Part shown: in pieces, positions 36,111-51,100 of the stretch
Numbering within the stretch: the stretch's first letter is position 1
Layout of the letters: every line of letters begins with the position of its first letter
Source of the DNA: Marisa cornuarietis
Lineage: Eukaryota > Mollusca > Gastropoda > Architaenioglossa > Ampullariidae
NCBI GenBank assembly: GCA_004794655.1
Contig: SMMW01000584.1
Location: 7,954,001-8,018,000, forward strand
Reading direction: 5' to 3'
DNA length: 64,000 nt
Position numbers and translations under genes: made by a program
Notes under the pieces: generated by a model
The model's database searches: none
Told to the model about the DNA's origin: nothing
What the model saw: the letters and a program-made list of their open reading frames with translations, nothing else

Positions 36111-39100
36111 TCATCTGTTTCTAGTCATCTGTTCTTCAATCTTGGGCAAAAGCCACTATTAGAGAAAAGAAAGAAAATAGCTGCTGTAACAGTAAGCTTG
36201 ACATTTAATGTATAATACTAGGTAGTCAATATCATGCTCTCCTCCCTGTAATCTAAACAAATGTGGGTACCTGCACATACATAATCAGTTTCTGTCAGCT
36301 TCACTTGAGCATCCTTTATAGTTGCCAAATTAAAAAACAAGGTAAAAGAAAAACAGCCAATAGCCCTTTAACTAGTTTCCAAAAAGGTCATCTTTCACAT
36401 GCAAACTAAATCAGAAAATGATTTTATTTCTGGAGTAAATCATTGACAAAAACAAGCCAGTCAAAACACGCTGAACAATTCTGTGTTGACGCTTTTCTCA
36501 AGGCACTTACTAGCTTACCATCAACTTTCGATGGTTAAAGAGCTAGTCTAACTCTTTATCATCCGGTACAGTCAAAGAAAAAACAGCAAAACTAGAAAAA
36601 AGTTTATTCACTGTCCCTTTAAACCACTTGTTTTCTAACTCTTATTTGTATGTTTGTAATTCTGACCACTACTGCATTAACCCTTTGAGCCCTGAGCTCC
36701 TGAGCATATGTGAGCCTTCCTGCCTGAGCTCCTGGTCAAAACTGGTTAATAATGGGTGTACTTTTACCGCCAATATTTAAGTTGTAATAAAAGATATAAG
36801 GTTGGTCGGCATTTGGAATCATCAAACTCCATGTCATTCACCTGATATAGCTTATTCGAGCCATCTCGAGCACCGTCAACATCACCTGAGTCTATGGGGT
36901 CACGCCTCCTTTGATCAGTTGAAAATGCAGGCCGTGGTTCATTTTCGACATCACTGTCTGTGGCCAAATCATCCGATTCAAAATATATCTCACTGTCAGA
37001 GTAATCATTATCGTACTCTACTTCCGATAAATCATCCAGCATATCCTTTACTTTCTGCGTTGTATAAAGTTGCTTTTGTGCACACTTCCTCACTGATTTT
37101 ACCCCTGATGGGCCAGGCTGAGGATCTGTACGCTTCATATTAAAACTCGATCCAATTTTCTCCAAAATACGGACAAAAAACACAGTAAAAGGGAGCAGCC
37201 ATGTTGTACTAAATCTGCTGATGTAAGATGATATGGCTTCTCTGATTGGCTTGTGAAAATAGGTTTAAACCAATCGCAAAACCCAATGCAAGTATTACGC
37301 ACTGCTTTACCGGTGGCTCAGCACTACGGCATTTTTCGCTGCCACCGGTAAACCAGTGGCGCGGGCTCAAAGGGTTAATGTGGAGTGACTAAAAGTTACA
37401 TGATGATTATAACTGCAAACTGGGCCCAGCATGTAAGGCAAATGCTTTCCCTCACCTCCACAAGACTTGGATCTGTGATTGTAATATCCTTCTTGGTTGC
37501 TCCACCAGAGAAAAATTTCTTCTTCTCTTTTTCCTGTTACAGAAATAGGGAAAAAACCTTCATCATTGTGAAATGCTACTCCACAAATAATACAAATACA
37601 CTAAAAATTCATGCATCTACCATTCTACTGCATACAATGTAATACAAATCACTCTGTCTTTTTGTTATATCCCTAACTGTATAGTTTTATGCTCCAATTT
37701 AGTTGTTTTAATAATAATAATAATAATAGTGAAGATTTTTATAGCGCATATTCACACTCATAGAGAGCATGCTCTTAGCGCTTAAAACGAGGAAGAGACG
37801 TGGACTAAGTAGACACAGAACAAAGGGGACGAAAGAAAACGACAGTACTGACGAAACAGAAAACATTAAAAGGCATCAAGTAACAGGAACAGAAAAATAT
37901 AGTGATTCTGCGAGAAAGATGGGTAAAGTAGCAAGAGGGAAGGGGGCGGGGTTAAGAAGGACGAGCATTGTGCGGACTGTGTTAGGAGAAATGCTCAAGG
38001 AAGAGGTGCGTTTTCAGTGCAGATTTGAAAGATTCAGTTGTAGGAAGGTGGCGGATATGGAAAGGAAGAGAGTTCCATTGTTTTGCAGCACAGTAGCCAA
38101 AAGTCCTGTGACCATATGTTGTTGTTCTGGTGACAGGAACAGTTAGGATACGGTCGTCAGACGAAGAGCGTAGTTGTCTGGACGGAGAGTAAGGTATGAG
38201 AAGTTCAGAGAAATATTCAGGACAGGAGCCAGCAAAGAAATTAAAACACAGCACAGACAGTTTGTACTGAATGCGAGAACGGATGGGTAGCCAGTGTAGA
38301 AAACGAAGGAGAGGAGTGACATGGTCCCGTTTCCTTGCTCTAAGCACCAGACGCGCAGCAGAGTTCTGTACTCTCTGGAGTCTCTCAATGAGGTAGTCAG
38401 GGCAGCCTGCCAGCAAGGAGTTGCAGTAGTCAAGTCGAGAAAGAACAAACGCACAGACAAGAGTGTTGGTAGCGCGTGTAGAGAGAAAGTGACGGATAGC
38501 ACTGATCTTACGGAGCTCATAATAGGCAGACCGACAGACAGATGCTACATGTCTATCGAGTGTCATGTCATCAGAGACAATAAATCCCAGATTCCTAACA
38601 GATGACGTGAAGGTGATGTTGCTGTCGCCCACCTTGATGTGATTGGGCAGACTGACGAGTGAAGGTTGATGTCTTCTTCTATGGCACAAGAGGGCTTCCG
38701 TTTTATCATCATTTAGTTTAAGCTTGTTTTTTAGCATCCAGCCCTTGACATCACTGATACAAGCTTCTATAGAGCTAATAGCAGAGTAAGACTCAGCTGG
38801 CGGAGTGGAACAGTAAAGCTGCGTGTCATCAGCATAGGATTGATGAGAAACCTGGTGAGACCGGATGCATGATGAAAGGGGCTTAGTATACAGGATGAAC
38901 AGAACTGGGCCAAGTACTGAGCCTTGGGGAACACCACAGAAAAGTGAAGCAGGGCGAGATGTCTGACCATCAACTGACACAGTCTGGGTCCTATCAGTGA
39001 GATAGGAGTTGAACCATGAGAGGGCAGGTCCAGAAATCCCGTAGAGGGTGTGAAGTCTGTGAAGAAGCAGAGAGTGGTCTATAGTGTCAAATGCAGCAGA

Positions 39101-42100
39101 CAGGTCCAGTAGGGTTAATGGAGAGACATCACCACTGTCAAGAGCAGATAATATGTCTGTTGTCACTTTAATAAGAGTGGTCTCGGTGCTGTGGAAAGGT
39201 CTATACGCCGACTGAGCTTGTGGGATAAGATGGTGCTCTTGTAAGTAGGCCCAGAGCTGTGTCAAAACTATTTTCTCTATGATCTTAGAGAGAAAAGACA
39301 AGTTGGAAACTGGACGGTAGTTGTTCAGGACATTGACGTCAAGCGTGGATTTCTTTAGAAGTGGCCTCACCACCGCATTTTTGAACAAAGATGGGAAAAC
39401 ACCTGACGACAGGCTGACATTTACAATATTAGTGATGGCAGGAAGTAGAGTATCTAGGCACTCGAGCAGAAGGCTTGTGGGCATCGGATCTAACTCGCAA
39501 GTTGTTGGTTTAGCTTTTAGGATAACCGCTTTCACATCGGTCTCAGAGACTGGTAGGAACTTGGACATGGAGCATCCTGGGAGGACATCACAGGAGATGC
39601 TGTCAAGCACTGACACAGAGTCTAAAGATGATCGAATGTCCAATATCTTGCTGGTGAAATAATCACTAAAAACTTGCGGCAGCAGTGAAGCAGGGTAGGC
39701 AGTAGGCAGTGGTGTTGCTGTCTTAGATCCAGTCATTTGAGAGCAGATGCCAAAGAGCTTTTTGGAGGAGGTGCAGTTAATTATTTGGCCCTGAAGATAT
39801 GATGCTTTAGCCGCATAAATGCATTTTGCAACGCTTCGCTTTGCGGCATTATAAATTTCTTTGTGGATGGCGAGTCCAGTCTTCCGCCAAACACGTTCAG
39901 CTCGCCGGCGCGTGCGCTTCAGGTCACGGAGTTCGACACGGATCTGTGAATGCCAAGGCGTACATTTAGACTGGCACATCAGACGTCGAGACACTGGGGC
40001 ATGGTCATCAACTACTCGACGCAAAACACAGTCAAGTTGCTCGGCAGAAGGTGGTTGGAGGAGCGCCATCTGCAGCTGTGCTTTGAATGCTAGTCTATCC
40101 ACATTTTGTAATGACCGAGTGGGTCTGAAAACTGGCGCCGATGATGGGCATTTGCGATCCAGTTCGATTAGTACTGAGTAGTGGTCAGATGAGAGATCAT
40201 GGGAAACATCAACTGACTGGACTAAGTGGTCATCAGGTCGATGTATGACCCAGTCCAGGATGTGATCTCTTTTGTGAGTTGGTTGCGACACGGACTGGAC
40301 AAAACGAAAGGTGTGCAACATTTTGGACAGTTTGACAGTGTCAGGGTGAGAACTGTTGTCGAAGTGTACATTAACATCTCCGAGGAGAATTGCGGGTCCA
40401 ATTAGTGCATTGCTATAATCCAAGAGATCGTGGAATTCTGAGAAAAATGTAGAGGCTGTAAGTTTGTTCCTGGCGCTAGGAGGAGGTCTGTAGATGCAGA
40501 GCAGGTGCATCGAGCAATGAGGAACCGAAGAGGAGACTTGTACAAATTCAAAAGACGTGCGAGGGAACGATACGGCAGTAGTAAAAGACAGGTACTTGGC
40601 AAGTGATGATCTGTAGATTATAGCAATACCACCACCACGTGTAGGGCGGGGGAAAGATTTTAGGCAGTAGCCCACTGGAGTAAGATCGACACACACGCTC
40701 TCGTCGCCATGTTGTTTAAGCCACGTCTCAGTGATGATGAAAATATCAAGGCGGCGGTCTATGACAAATTCTACGATTTCAGCTCGCTTCAGTGACTGTT
40801 GTGCAGAAGATACAGACTGGGCGTTGAAAAGCCCAACGTGGAGGCGAGTGTTCAGTTGTGGTGTGCGGGAAACTTGGCAGTCTCCTGTTCTCAGACGACC
40901 ATGTTGGTTTGGTGTAAAGTTATTCGACCCAACTGGTTCACTCTCATCACGTCCACGCTGACGCTGATGCTGCTGTGTAGGGGAAACATGATTCAGCAGA
41001 GAGTTGACACACAGCGAAGCTTTCACAAAACCGGAGTCAGACTCAGAATCAGGTGAAGGGGGGCACGAGACAGAATAACTACGAGTAGCAGATTTTTTCA
41101 AAGGACGCTGCTTACGGCGACCAGCACGATAGCGCCGGATTCGAATCTGTTGTTTCAATGGGCTATCAACATTAATAGAATCATAATAAAGGGAAAATCT
41201 TCTCAAAATGTCAACTAAACAGGCTGGAAGTGGAAGAGTTGCAAGGGGATTCAATAATGATAATTGAGTTGTCGAGTAGACAAACTGTCTTGTCATAATT
41301 CTATGACATAAAAATAAAATGCAGCACGAGTTCAAAAAATACAATAAGACGAAAACGATAAAAGATATTAAAACTGATAAAGATTTAAAGTTAAGCTAAC
41401 TTCAGAGAAGGACAAACAGAATAAGCAACAGGAAAGCGAGATAAAGAATTAGATCTAAAATCTATGTAATGGCCGAGAACGTAACCGTTAAAAGTAAAGT
41501 CCGCAACAAAAACATAAAAGCAAGGCAATTACAGATAGTAAAACAATAACAGAGGAAAGCTTAAGAGAAACAAATACAACTTGCAACTATAAGAAACCTA
41601 TGGGTACGAAGAACAAAGAGGTTGCACGAGAAAATGTAAAAATTCACAGGAGAACAAAGCAACTCAGCCTGTCAGGCGCAGCCTCGTTTCCATGTTTTAT
41701 AAAAACACGTGTAATATATGCGTTTGAGTTCTTAGACCCTCATCCTGTCTGACATGTTTAATGATACGAGGTAGCAAAAAAAGATGATACAGATTATATA
41801 AGAAATGTAACAGGCTTTGTACACTGGCTGGGTTAATGCATTAGTAACACAAAGAAATTACTTGCTGCTGACCTTAAGTATAATTTCGATTCCTTTTGGT
41901 GTCTTCTTTGGTGGCTCTTTTAGCTCTGCCCATGTGTATGCCCACTCACAGTCCCAGGAGCCAAAGATCTCACCCAGTTTGGCCATTATAATGCGTCTGG
42001 AATGTGTTGAATAATTCTTTATACACAGCCCCACATGATAATAATCATTTAAGAAATACAAATTTCATTGTCTCACCTTCCATTCATAAATTGGTGTCTC

Positions 42101-45100
42101 TATAGAAAAGAAAAATAAGACCAAATAAGAGGAAGAAGTAAGTAAAAGAAAATGAAACATGAGAGAATGCTCACACTTGCAGCTGTTTACATTTCAAGCA
42201 AGTATGGCTTTCTACACAGTTAATAAGTGGAACTTTAGTTTATAAGAGGATTCACAAGAATTTTAGGAAAACACATATGCTCATAAAAACACTGGCATGC
42301 CATGCACTGAACTCACTTATCAGTCAAGAGGAAAATATTCTTGCCATCCTTGCTGATCACCACATGTGCTTGATATTCATCAGTTGCTATGAATTTTCCC
42401 TTATCTGTCTCCTGCAATTTTATATGTAGGAGTGACAAGCTTATGTGCATGCATAATAAGGCATGCCAAATAAGGAATGCTAAGAAAAAAACTAATGTAT
42501 ATTAAGCAGCTGTGTCTGCTTTAAGTAAATCTGAATGTTTGTATATATGGTCATGCATGAGTATATATATATATCTAGAAACTGAAGTATCTTTACATGC
42601 ATTAAAATTATTTAAAATACTCAGTCTGAAAAGTTCTGTTCTGACAAACAATGCACTTAGATACAACACCTACAAAACTCTTCCTTCTAAACAGATTCAT
42701 GCACACAAATGCCAGTGGTATTGTGATACTGACCAAGGGAATAGGGAAATTGTTGTGTTTGTATATGTTGTTTAAATAATTCATTTTAATTTCTGCCTCA
42801 TAACCTACTTTCATGGAAGGAGCTCTCTTTTCCATACAGTTATCATTTTTCATTTAAATTCAGTAGAAAAAAACTATATTTCTTGCAAATCATATCACTT
42901 AATTGTTTAAAAAATGCTCTTTAAAATATTGTCTCAATGATAGTTGTCTTTATTGTAGATTAATAGGTACAAATATTGGAACACATTGTACTTTGTGTCA
43001 CCAATCCAGTTCTAAGTGATGAATCACTTTGCTTTTGTCTGAATGGAATGAGTTAAAAAGCTCAAAGAAGTACCTTCAAAATTGCATAACCTTCAGCCTC
43101 TTGGTGGATGTACGGGCGTATAACACCATCCTTGAAAAATCTTCGAGGTGGCCGGAGACGTTTTATGTCATCTGTCATCTCAGCAATTCTAAAAAGGAAA
43201 ATAAAAAAGGTAAAAACCCTAATGACCTTACATTAAAACATAAAATCTTCTTAAAATAGTCTAAACTAACACAAATCATATACAACATAAGCAGAAATTA
43301 TCAAAATATCAAATAAGGCAGTCAGTTTCTGAAAATACCACAAAATAGTAGTCTACAGCTCAAGTTACAAAGAAGACGAGGCAACCTCCAACTACCTCAT
43401 GCTGTGGGAGACTGCCCCGTACATACCCTGCATTTCATAATGCCATGGGCAGTCTTAATCCTGACTAACCCTAACACATCGCTGTAATTTGTTTCTAGGC
43501 TTAACAAGAGTGGTTTTATTACCATGCATCAAACCACTGTCTTGGGTTATATTTTCTTCAATAAGATATACCTGCGGATGCCTTCAAAAGAGCTGCTAGC
43601 AAAATCAACAACACCACTGGTTGGTCTTGTCACCACACCCACCAGCCCCTTTCCAACACCTGATACAAAAGCAAGGCAAAACAGAAAAATTATAAGAACA
43701 AGCTTCTTAAGCTAACTACTTCAATAAGCACAGTGAGAGATTGTCACAGATCCACCGTGCATATGAGACACTACCTTAGTGAGTACAGTGTTCACAGCAA
43801 GCAAGTAAGTGACTGAGCGAGGGCAAACAACTTCATGGATCAACGAGAACTGTTCCCAGCCTAACTGTAAGAACTGATAAAACACTGGCCCTTGCATTAG
43901 AAGATTCTCCTTGGAGATAAATAAGCGGACCGTAGAACAGTGCATCTGGTATATATACGCAGAGATACCTTGGAGTATAATAGATTATGCTGAGACCAAA
44001 CTTTGGGTATTTTGCATAACTGACTTTGTATTCTTGTGCAGGTTGATTCGGGTGGAAAATTATTTGACCTTAGTTTCACCTGGTTTGCATATATATGACC
44101 TGGGCAGCCCAAGGCAATCATATTATTTGTTGAAACAATGTGCAACTGTCATGAATGCTTGAGTTGTTAAGTACCCATGTTAGTGATAAAGATTAACTGA
44201 AGGAATAACAATGACTATAATCACGAACAATGTTACACTGCTATGAAATGGTACAATGGGAAAACAATTTTCATCTTAAATGTTTTTCCAAATGCATATT
44301 AGGAGTGTCCCACACATACCCAATAATTTCATTCTCCAGTTTCCTGCACTAATAGCCTGATGCAACCCAACCCTTGCTTGCAATTGTTTTATAATAAGTG
44401 AATGTTTAAAGTGTGCCTTACAAGCTGTAATCTCATGTATTGATTCACCTTTAAAGAATCCACTGACACCTTCCTGCCTGGCTCCCTCCACAGGCTTGCG
44501 TACGATGCCCGTCACTCCATCAAAAACACCCTGTGAAAAAAGAAGTAATACAAATAAAGACATGAGGACTGGTTCTCAAAGCTGCAGCATGCCACATTTT
44601 AAAATTCAGGTTTCAAATATCTAGAAAAAAATCATCAAATATTCTCAACCATGTACATGTAACAAATGACTGTTATATCCAGTCCTGGTCACAGCTCAAA
44701 ACAGTTTTCAGTTTTTCTCCATGAATATCAGTCTTCCATAAAACTACTGGTAATAATCATAATGGTTATTTATAGAGTGCTTTACTCCACCATAAAAGTT
44801 GGCTCAAGGCACTTTACATAATCAAACATACAAAAATTAAATAAGCTGTACACAAACTCTGTTCCCTTTCACTTGCATGGATGCATACATAAAATATATC
44901 GAATAGCAAGCAACACAGTACTAAGACATGAATACAGTGGACTGTTCTGTGAATTGTTGTTCAGCACGATGTCAGCTTTGGATGCTTATGGCTATAGTTT
45001 AGACCTGCAACATGGATAGCATCTGCAAAGCTTAAGTTAATTAATAAGGACAGTCTTGACCCTAGATCAGATAACTGGTGCCACTGCCAACAGGCAGAGA

Positions 45101-48100
45101 GAAAAGATCATACAGCATCAAAATACAAAACCACATGGGTAGCGCACTATTTGCTGGCAACTTTCACCTTTGGAGAAAATAGGAAAGTGGAAAGCAATAG
45201 AAGAAAAACAAGTAGGCCACAGACAACGAAGAAGCAGTCCATGGTGGTGACTAAGATCTCAGCAAGAAGTGCTGGCAGACAATGGGCAGGAAAATCAAAA
45301 CACAATAAAAACACAAATATACAGAGAACTCCTCTGCTCAAGCCACTAAGGTGAAAAGATATTATGCAATTAAAAAAAAAAACTAAAGTGGATAGACATA
45401 ATGCAAGAGAGAAGGAAAAGAACATCACAATTTTGAGGAAAGACAGAAATGGAGAGAGATGGAAAGTAATGAATCTGAGCAAATGATTTGTCAATAATGA
45501 TAATAAGAAATCATATTATGGACATATCTATAAAATAAAAAGAATGCTATACTGGACTTGATTGCAGAATTCGAAACTGCGTTTCAATGTGTATGACTGA
45601 AAATACAGATGAAAGGTATGTGGGCATACCATTACGAGTCCTTTGCCACCTCGTGCAAAGCCTTCTGTTGCTGTTGCTGGCCTTTTGTTGAGCTGGGCCT
45701 GCCGCTTTTTCTGATAGTCCTCATCTAGAGTTAGAGAGGCCAGGCCTTTGCCCAATGTTCCTGTGATGCGTGACACAGCTCCAGCAGCTCCACCTGTGTT
45801 CAGGATATGTGAAAGATCAGCACAAATCAGACAATACCATGTGTAGGAGTGGACAGGCAAGGGAAGGAAAGAGATGGGGTAGGGAGAGAGAGAAACCATG
45901 CATGTCAGTGACCTAGGCTCACAAATTTCTATGACATGTCAGTGACCTGGGCTCACACACATTTCTACATCTCAGTGACCAGAGCTCACTCATGTTGCTG
46001 CAACATGTACATTGTCTACTCACTCTCCTTGTGCTCAAGTTGCACTCACCCACTGTATGACCAAAAAGACTGCGGACTCCTAGTGCAAGTCCCTCTGCAA
46101 ATTCCTCTGGTCCTTGGATAGCACCCTAGATGAGAAGTAGACTGTTTGTGTGCTTTACTGATTCAATTATATAAACATATGTTCACATGCACACACACAT
46201 TCATTCACCATGTGGTACAAGTAGATATTCATAGTGTCTTAAAAAATCTCAGTTTGATGGTAAGCATATCTTTCATTTGTGACATGTTAACGACTGGCTG
46301 GCACACTGACTGAAGCTAATCTAGAAATGTAATATAAATTTGAGACATTACAATAATCTAACAGCCTGAGGTTTATGTGAACTAGATATTTACAACCTAG
46401 AAAAGAACCTCTGTACCTACTGAGTTACAAATGTCTCTCACCTGGTAAGGCTCATAGAAGAGATCCTCTATACCTGCTGACAGACCGCGCAGGAGACCAA
46501 AGGGGTTGCCTAGTACATCCAGACCAAGAACCAACACATAGGTCTGCTTGATAGCCTGGAGATTCATATTTGGTATTTCAGAATTCAGGCATAATAATTA
46601 AAAAAATCTGTGTGTGTGTGTGTGTGTGTGTGTGTGCATCTGCGTGTATATATGTTAGTGAAAATAAGAGAGTTAAGTTTATGAGACTTAGCACACTGAT
46701 CTCATGAAAGCAGGTCAAGGCACTAGGAAACGTTTGAAAGACATTTTAAAAAGATAATCTCTTAAGTAATCTCTTGAATCCACTTAAAGAAGCAGTCTGG
46801 CATAGCTGCAAGGGGAGAGTATTCTAAGCAGAGGGACCTGTATCTGCTAAGGATTGCTGGCCAGCAAAGCAGAGTACTGTGTGAGAAATGTGGGGTTGGA
46901 GTTTATCAGCTGATTAACAAAGTGGATGGGATGGAATCTAGTAGGTGAGGTAGGTCAGTTTAAGGTATGGTATAAGGTATGGTATGTTATAAGTAGCCAG
47001 TGAAAGAAGCAAAGCAGGAGGTTGACATGATCAGTCTTGTGGATCTGGAGCACTAGACAAACAGCAACACTCTGAACATGTTTAAGGTTGTGAAGTGTGG
47101 CAACAGGAAGGCCAGCAAAAAGGAAGTTGCAGTAATTTAGGAATGAAAAAAAGAAAGGTGACAAGTAGCTTGATTGTGACATCAGTATTCAGATAGCAAT
47201 GGACAGTGGAGAGGATGTTTTTATCCTATAGGTTCTCTACTGCCATAGCAAGATAGCAAAAAAGGAAAACTCTTTCTTCTGTTAGTCTTCATTGTACTTT
47301 GCAGGGGCACCCTATCTGTGATTACTAGCCTTGGGTTTTCTACTGCTTTTGGTATTCATATCTTTACCACATGACTAGGCTTGTCATAGTAGCCATTTAG
47401 GGAGAAGGTACTCTACATGAAATCAACAAATGGCGCTCACCTGTCCTATATAGTGTCTACTCATCTCACCAATCAGCTGACTCTGGTTATAAAAGGCATG
47501 AGATCGCTCAAAGTATCCCAGTCTGGGTAAAGAAAGAATATGTAAACAATGTAATGTTGAAGATACTGTATGCAATAAATATAAAATACCCAAAATACTA
47601 AAAAAAAACCAGAACAACACCAATATATTTTCTTTATGGACATGTGTCAGTGTTCTTGTAAAACATCAAGTACCAAGAGGATCCTCAAACAAAAGCTCCC
47701 GAGGTAGGAACTCCATGCACACACAAAAACAGGAATAATCATGAGACAGCCAAAAACTGACAGAATTTGAGATAATGACACACTGGTGTTTACTTGACCA
47801 ACTCCATTTTCCAAATTCATGTAATGCCTTTGTAATGCAGTAGAAATACAAATTTCAGATGTTACTCACTTGAAGACTACATCCTGGATGTCGGTCAGCA
47901 CAACCCCCACACTCTGCAGGAAAACATTTAACACACCAGCATGGATCTCCATGGTTTCAGTTGAACCACTTCTATTTTGTAGGGAAAAGCTTAAGTGGAC
48001 CTGGCAAAGAAAAAGACAGCATAACATCAATAAAACAATAAAATGCAGGCCAGTACTTGTTCTGAATTTTTAACTTAGAAAATTACCCATGACTGGAAGG

Positions 48101-51100
48101 ATATCACACATGTACAGAAGCAGAAACAAAGAGCCAAATGGTAGAGAAAAATAATGATAAATAAAAAGTGGAATTAATAACTTGTTAAAAAAATTACAAT
48201 GATTGCTGGTTACATGATGACAAGGAAAATTATTCAGAAAGCGTTCCAGAATAAGCCTATCCTATATGTTCAGTTCTGTCTACTGATGCACAATGTAGTT
48301 TTTCAACATATTACCAACCTTGAGGGGCGAGAGATGGAGGTAGTCATAGAAGTTTTTCTGCTCCTCAGACAGTGACAGACCAACAAGATTCATCAAACTC
48401 TTTTCACTAAGTTTGATGTCTTCTAGAAACTGGATTGTCTGTTGAAAAAATTTTGAAAAAGGAATTTTTACATAAAGCCCTCAAAATCTTGATAAAGCTG
48501 TAATGAAAAAAAAATACTGCAGATGAAACCTTTTACCTGATTAAAAACAAAAGTTTTCGATATGATTTGATTGTTTTTATGTTTAGATTTCATTTTCTTG
48601 CATGTTATTTTTCTTTCTGTGTACTGGTGACAAAGCCCATCTTCCTGAAGCATCTGCATCCCAAAAGTAGGTCTCTGTGTTCTGCATATGCTGATCTCCT
48701 GTTTTTTGCATGTTCTAGACTTGAAAATGTTAGTCACCTTCCCTCCTCCCCCCCCCTCACCAACTATTCCATACTCATCTTATGTCATCATCTTAAACAT
48801 TATAGTCATGTTAAAAATCAACTAGTTCTGCGACATCATCTTAAACATTATAGTCATGTTAGAATCAACTACTCCTGTGACATTATCTTAAATATTGTAG
48901 TTAGGTTTAAAATCAACTAATTCTGGCAATATTTCTCACAAATGGTGGATTTCCCTCCCAACCCCATCTTTGATCCTGCATGCTTTGTTTCCTTGTGCTG
49001 GTCTTTGATCTCATTTTAACTGTACATTTTTTTCTTCTGGCATGCTTCTTTTTACTCTTTGCTATTATACTGTCCTTAAAGTTTTTGTTGCGAAGGATGG
49101 GTGTGTTTAAATGAAGTATCATCACCTCTGAGTTACTGTATCAACTGATTTTCTTTCTTTTTCAGAACCCATCATGAATTGGACCGGTGAACATTGTGGC
49201 TTTGTTGTCTGCCAGATTATTTTCTTTTCAATGTGGATCCAGTTGCATGAAAGTTAGAAACCCAAAGCAAAATCGTTCGAAATGCATCTGTACCAGACCG
49301 GAAAATGATTTCGCTTTGGATTTCTAACCTTCATGCAACTGGATCCACATTGAAAAGAAAATAATCTGGCAGGCAACAAAGCCACAATGTTCACCGGTCC
49401 AATTCATGATGGGTTCTAAAAAAGAAAGAAAAATTGTTATAATAATTGATGAAGAAACTGAAAATGGTAGAGCCTAGCCTACTGAATGAAACCGGTCCCG
49501 CCTCTCTACTGCCACTACAGCCCATACGGTGCCCACTCCAAATGTGGGAGATCTTTATGCCCCACCCTGTACAATGCAATCATGATCAAGACAAAAATTC
49601 TCTGCCATTTGTCTCACCTCCTGTATCCTTGGCAATGGCTCAGTTGAAGCCAAAAGGTCCAGAATGGCATTGAGAAATTCTTGGCTCACCTTGACATTCA
49701 TCTCCTGTATAAGCACCTTGAAGTACCTGCAAACACAATGGCACCACATAACCCTGACTTCATCATCTGGCCATGTCTTAACTGCAACTGCCTGTACATC
49801 ATAAAATAAGTATAACCAGCAAGATGCCTCATACAAAGATCCTAATCCCAACAACAACTGCAATTTTTTCCAGTTTTTAACATGCACATATTAGCACTGT
49901 GGAGTGAAAAATGTCTTGCTGATTTTTGTTTTTCTTTAGCTTTGTGTGTATCAACTACTCATAATCAAAAACAAAAATACAAAAGAAATCCAAAGGTAAG
50001 CCAAAATAAAAAAGCAATGACAAACATACAAACAAATAATACAAAGAAATAATAAAAACAGTCGTTCCCTTGCCAAGTCATTAAAGCACACTTCTTTCTG
50101 GTGATAAACATTACTATGTCATAACTATTAAATGCTTCTCTAACAGCTTGAGTATTAAAATACTGATCATACTTGATCTGGCAGACTTTGCTGTGTTCAT
50201 GCATCCTCATCATAAGACTGACTTCTACAAAAGACTTGGGCACTGAAACATTGCACATTCATGACAATGTTAACAAGAGCACCTCTCTCATCTCCCTCCA
50301 ACATGAGATACTGGTTGGTCTTCAAAATCAGCAGAATGTGAAACGCCAAAGCATCTCAATTTTCTTATTAATTTATTCAAAACTATTATATTATATAGAA
50401 ATGGTGATCATTTGGCCAAGAAAGAGAAGCAGGTTTTTAATGGTAAAGAATCTGAAATTGTAAATGCCTACAAATATCTCTAAATAACTCTGTCAATGTA
50501 TATTCACACATGTCCAAAAAGAGTTATCACCAAAAGCCCATAATGGAGTTATAGGAATACTAAAGGTAGTGTATAGTCTATTTAATTGCTTTCGTCTTTT
50601 CTTCAAATTTTTTGTTAAACCAATTCGGCTAATACTGATAAAAATGAAAAGATATACACCTTTGCTATGAAAATATGTTTATGGGTGTCTAGAAGAACAC
50701 CTAATATAATGTGTATGGTAAATGTGGATGCTTTCCATTATTTATTTAGAGTAAATGCTAGATGCATTAAATTTTGGTTTCATGTTCTTTGTCTACATAA
50801 AAATAGACTGCCTAGAACGGTTTATAAAATGCTGTATTCTAATACTTTAAATGATAAGATTACTTGGGTGAGTAATATGATTACGTATCATAGTTTAAGG
50901 TGTGTATTAGTCAGTCAGTCGTCCCTTGCCTGGCACCTGGCGTTGGGGGGAGCACATGGATAGATGCGGCAGCTGACAGGGCCCGCCACTCTTGCCTATT
51001 TTGAGCAATAGCCAGCAGGTCCTGTACAGGACGACCAGTCCAGTCTTTGACGTTCGTAAGCCAGTTCTTTCTCTGGCCACCGCGGCGTAGCCACCCTCCA

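Noticed and set aside
42080..42104. A mini-exon reading ETPIYEWK between two VPS13 exons.
   Set aside because: Exons 42317 and 41996 join directly in phase 2 and give the expected PH-region sequence; the mini-exon breaks the frame.
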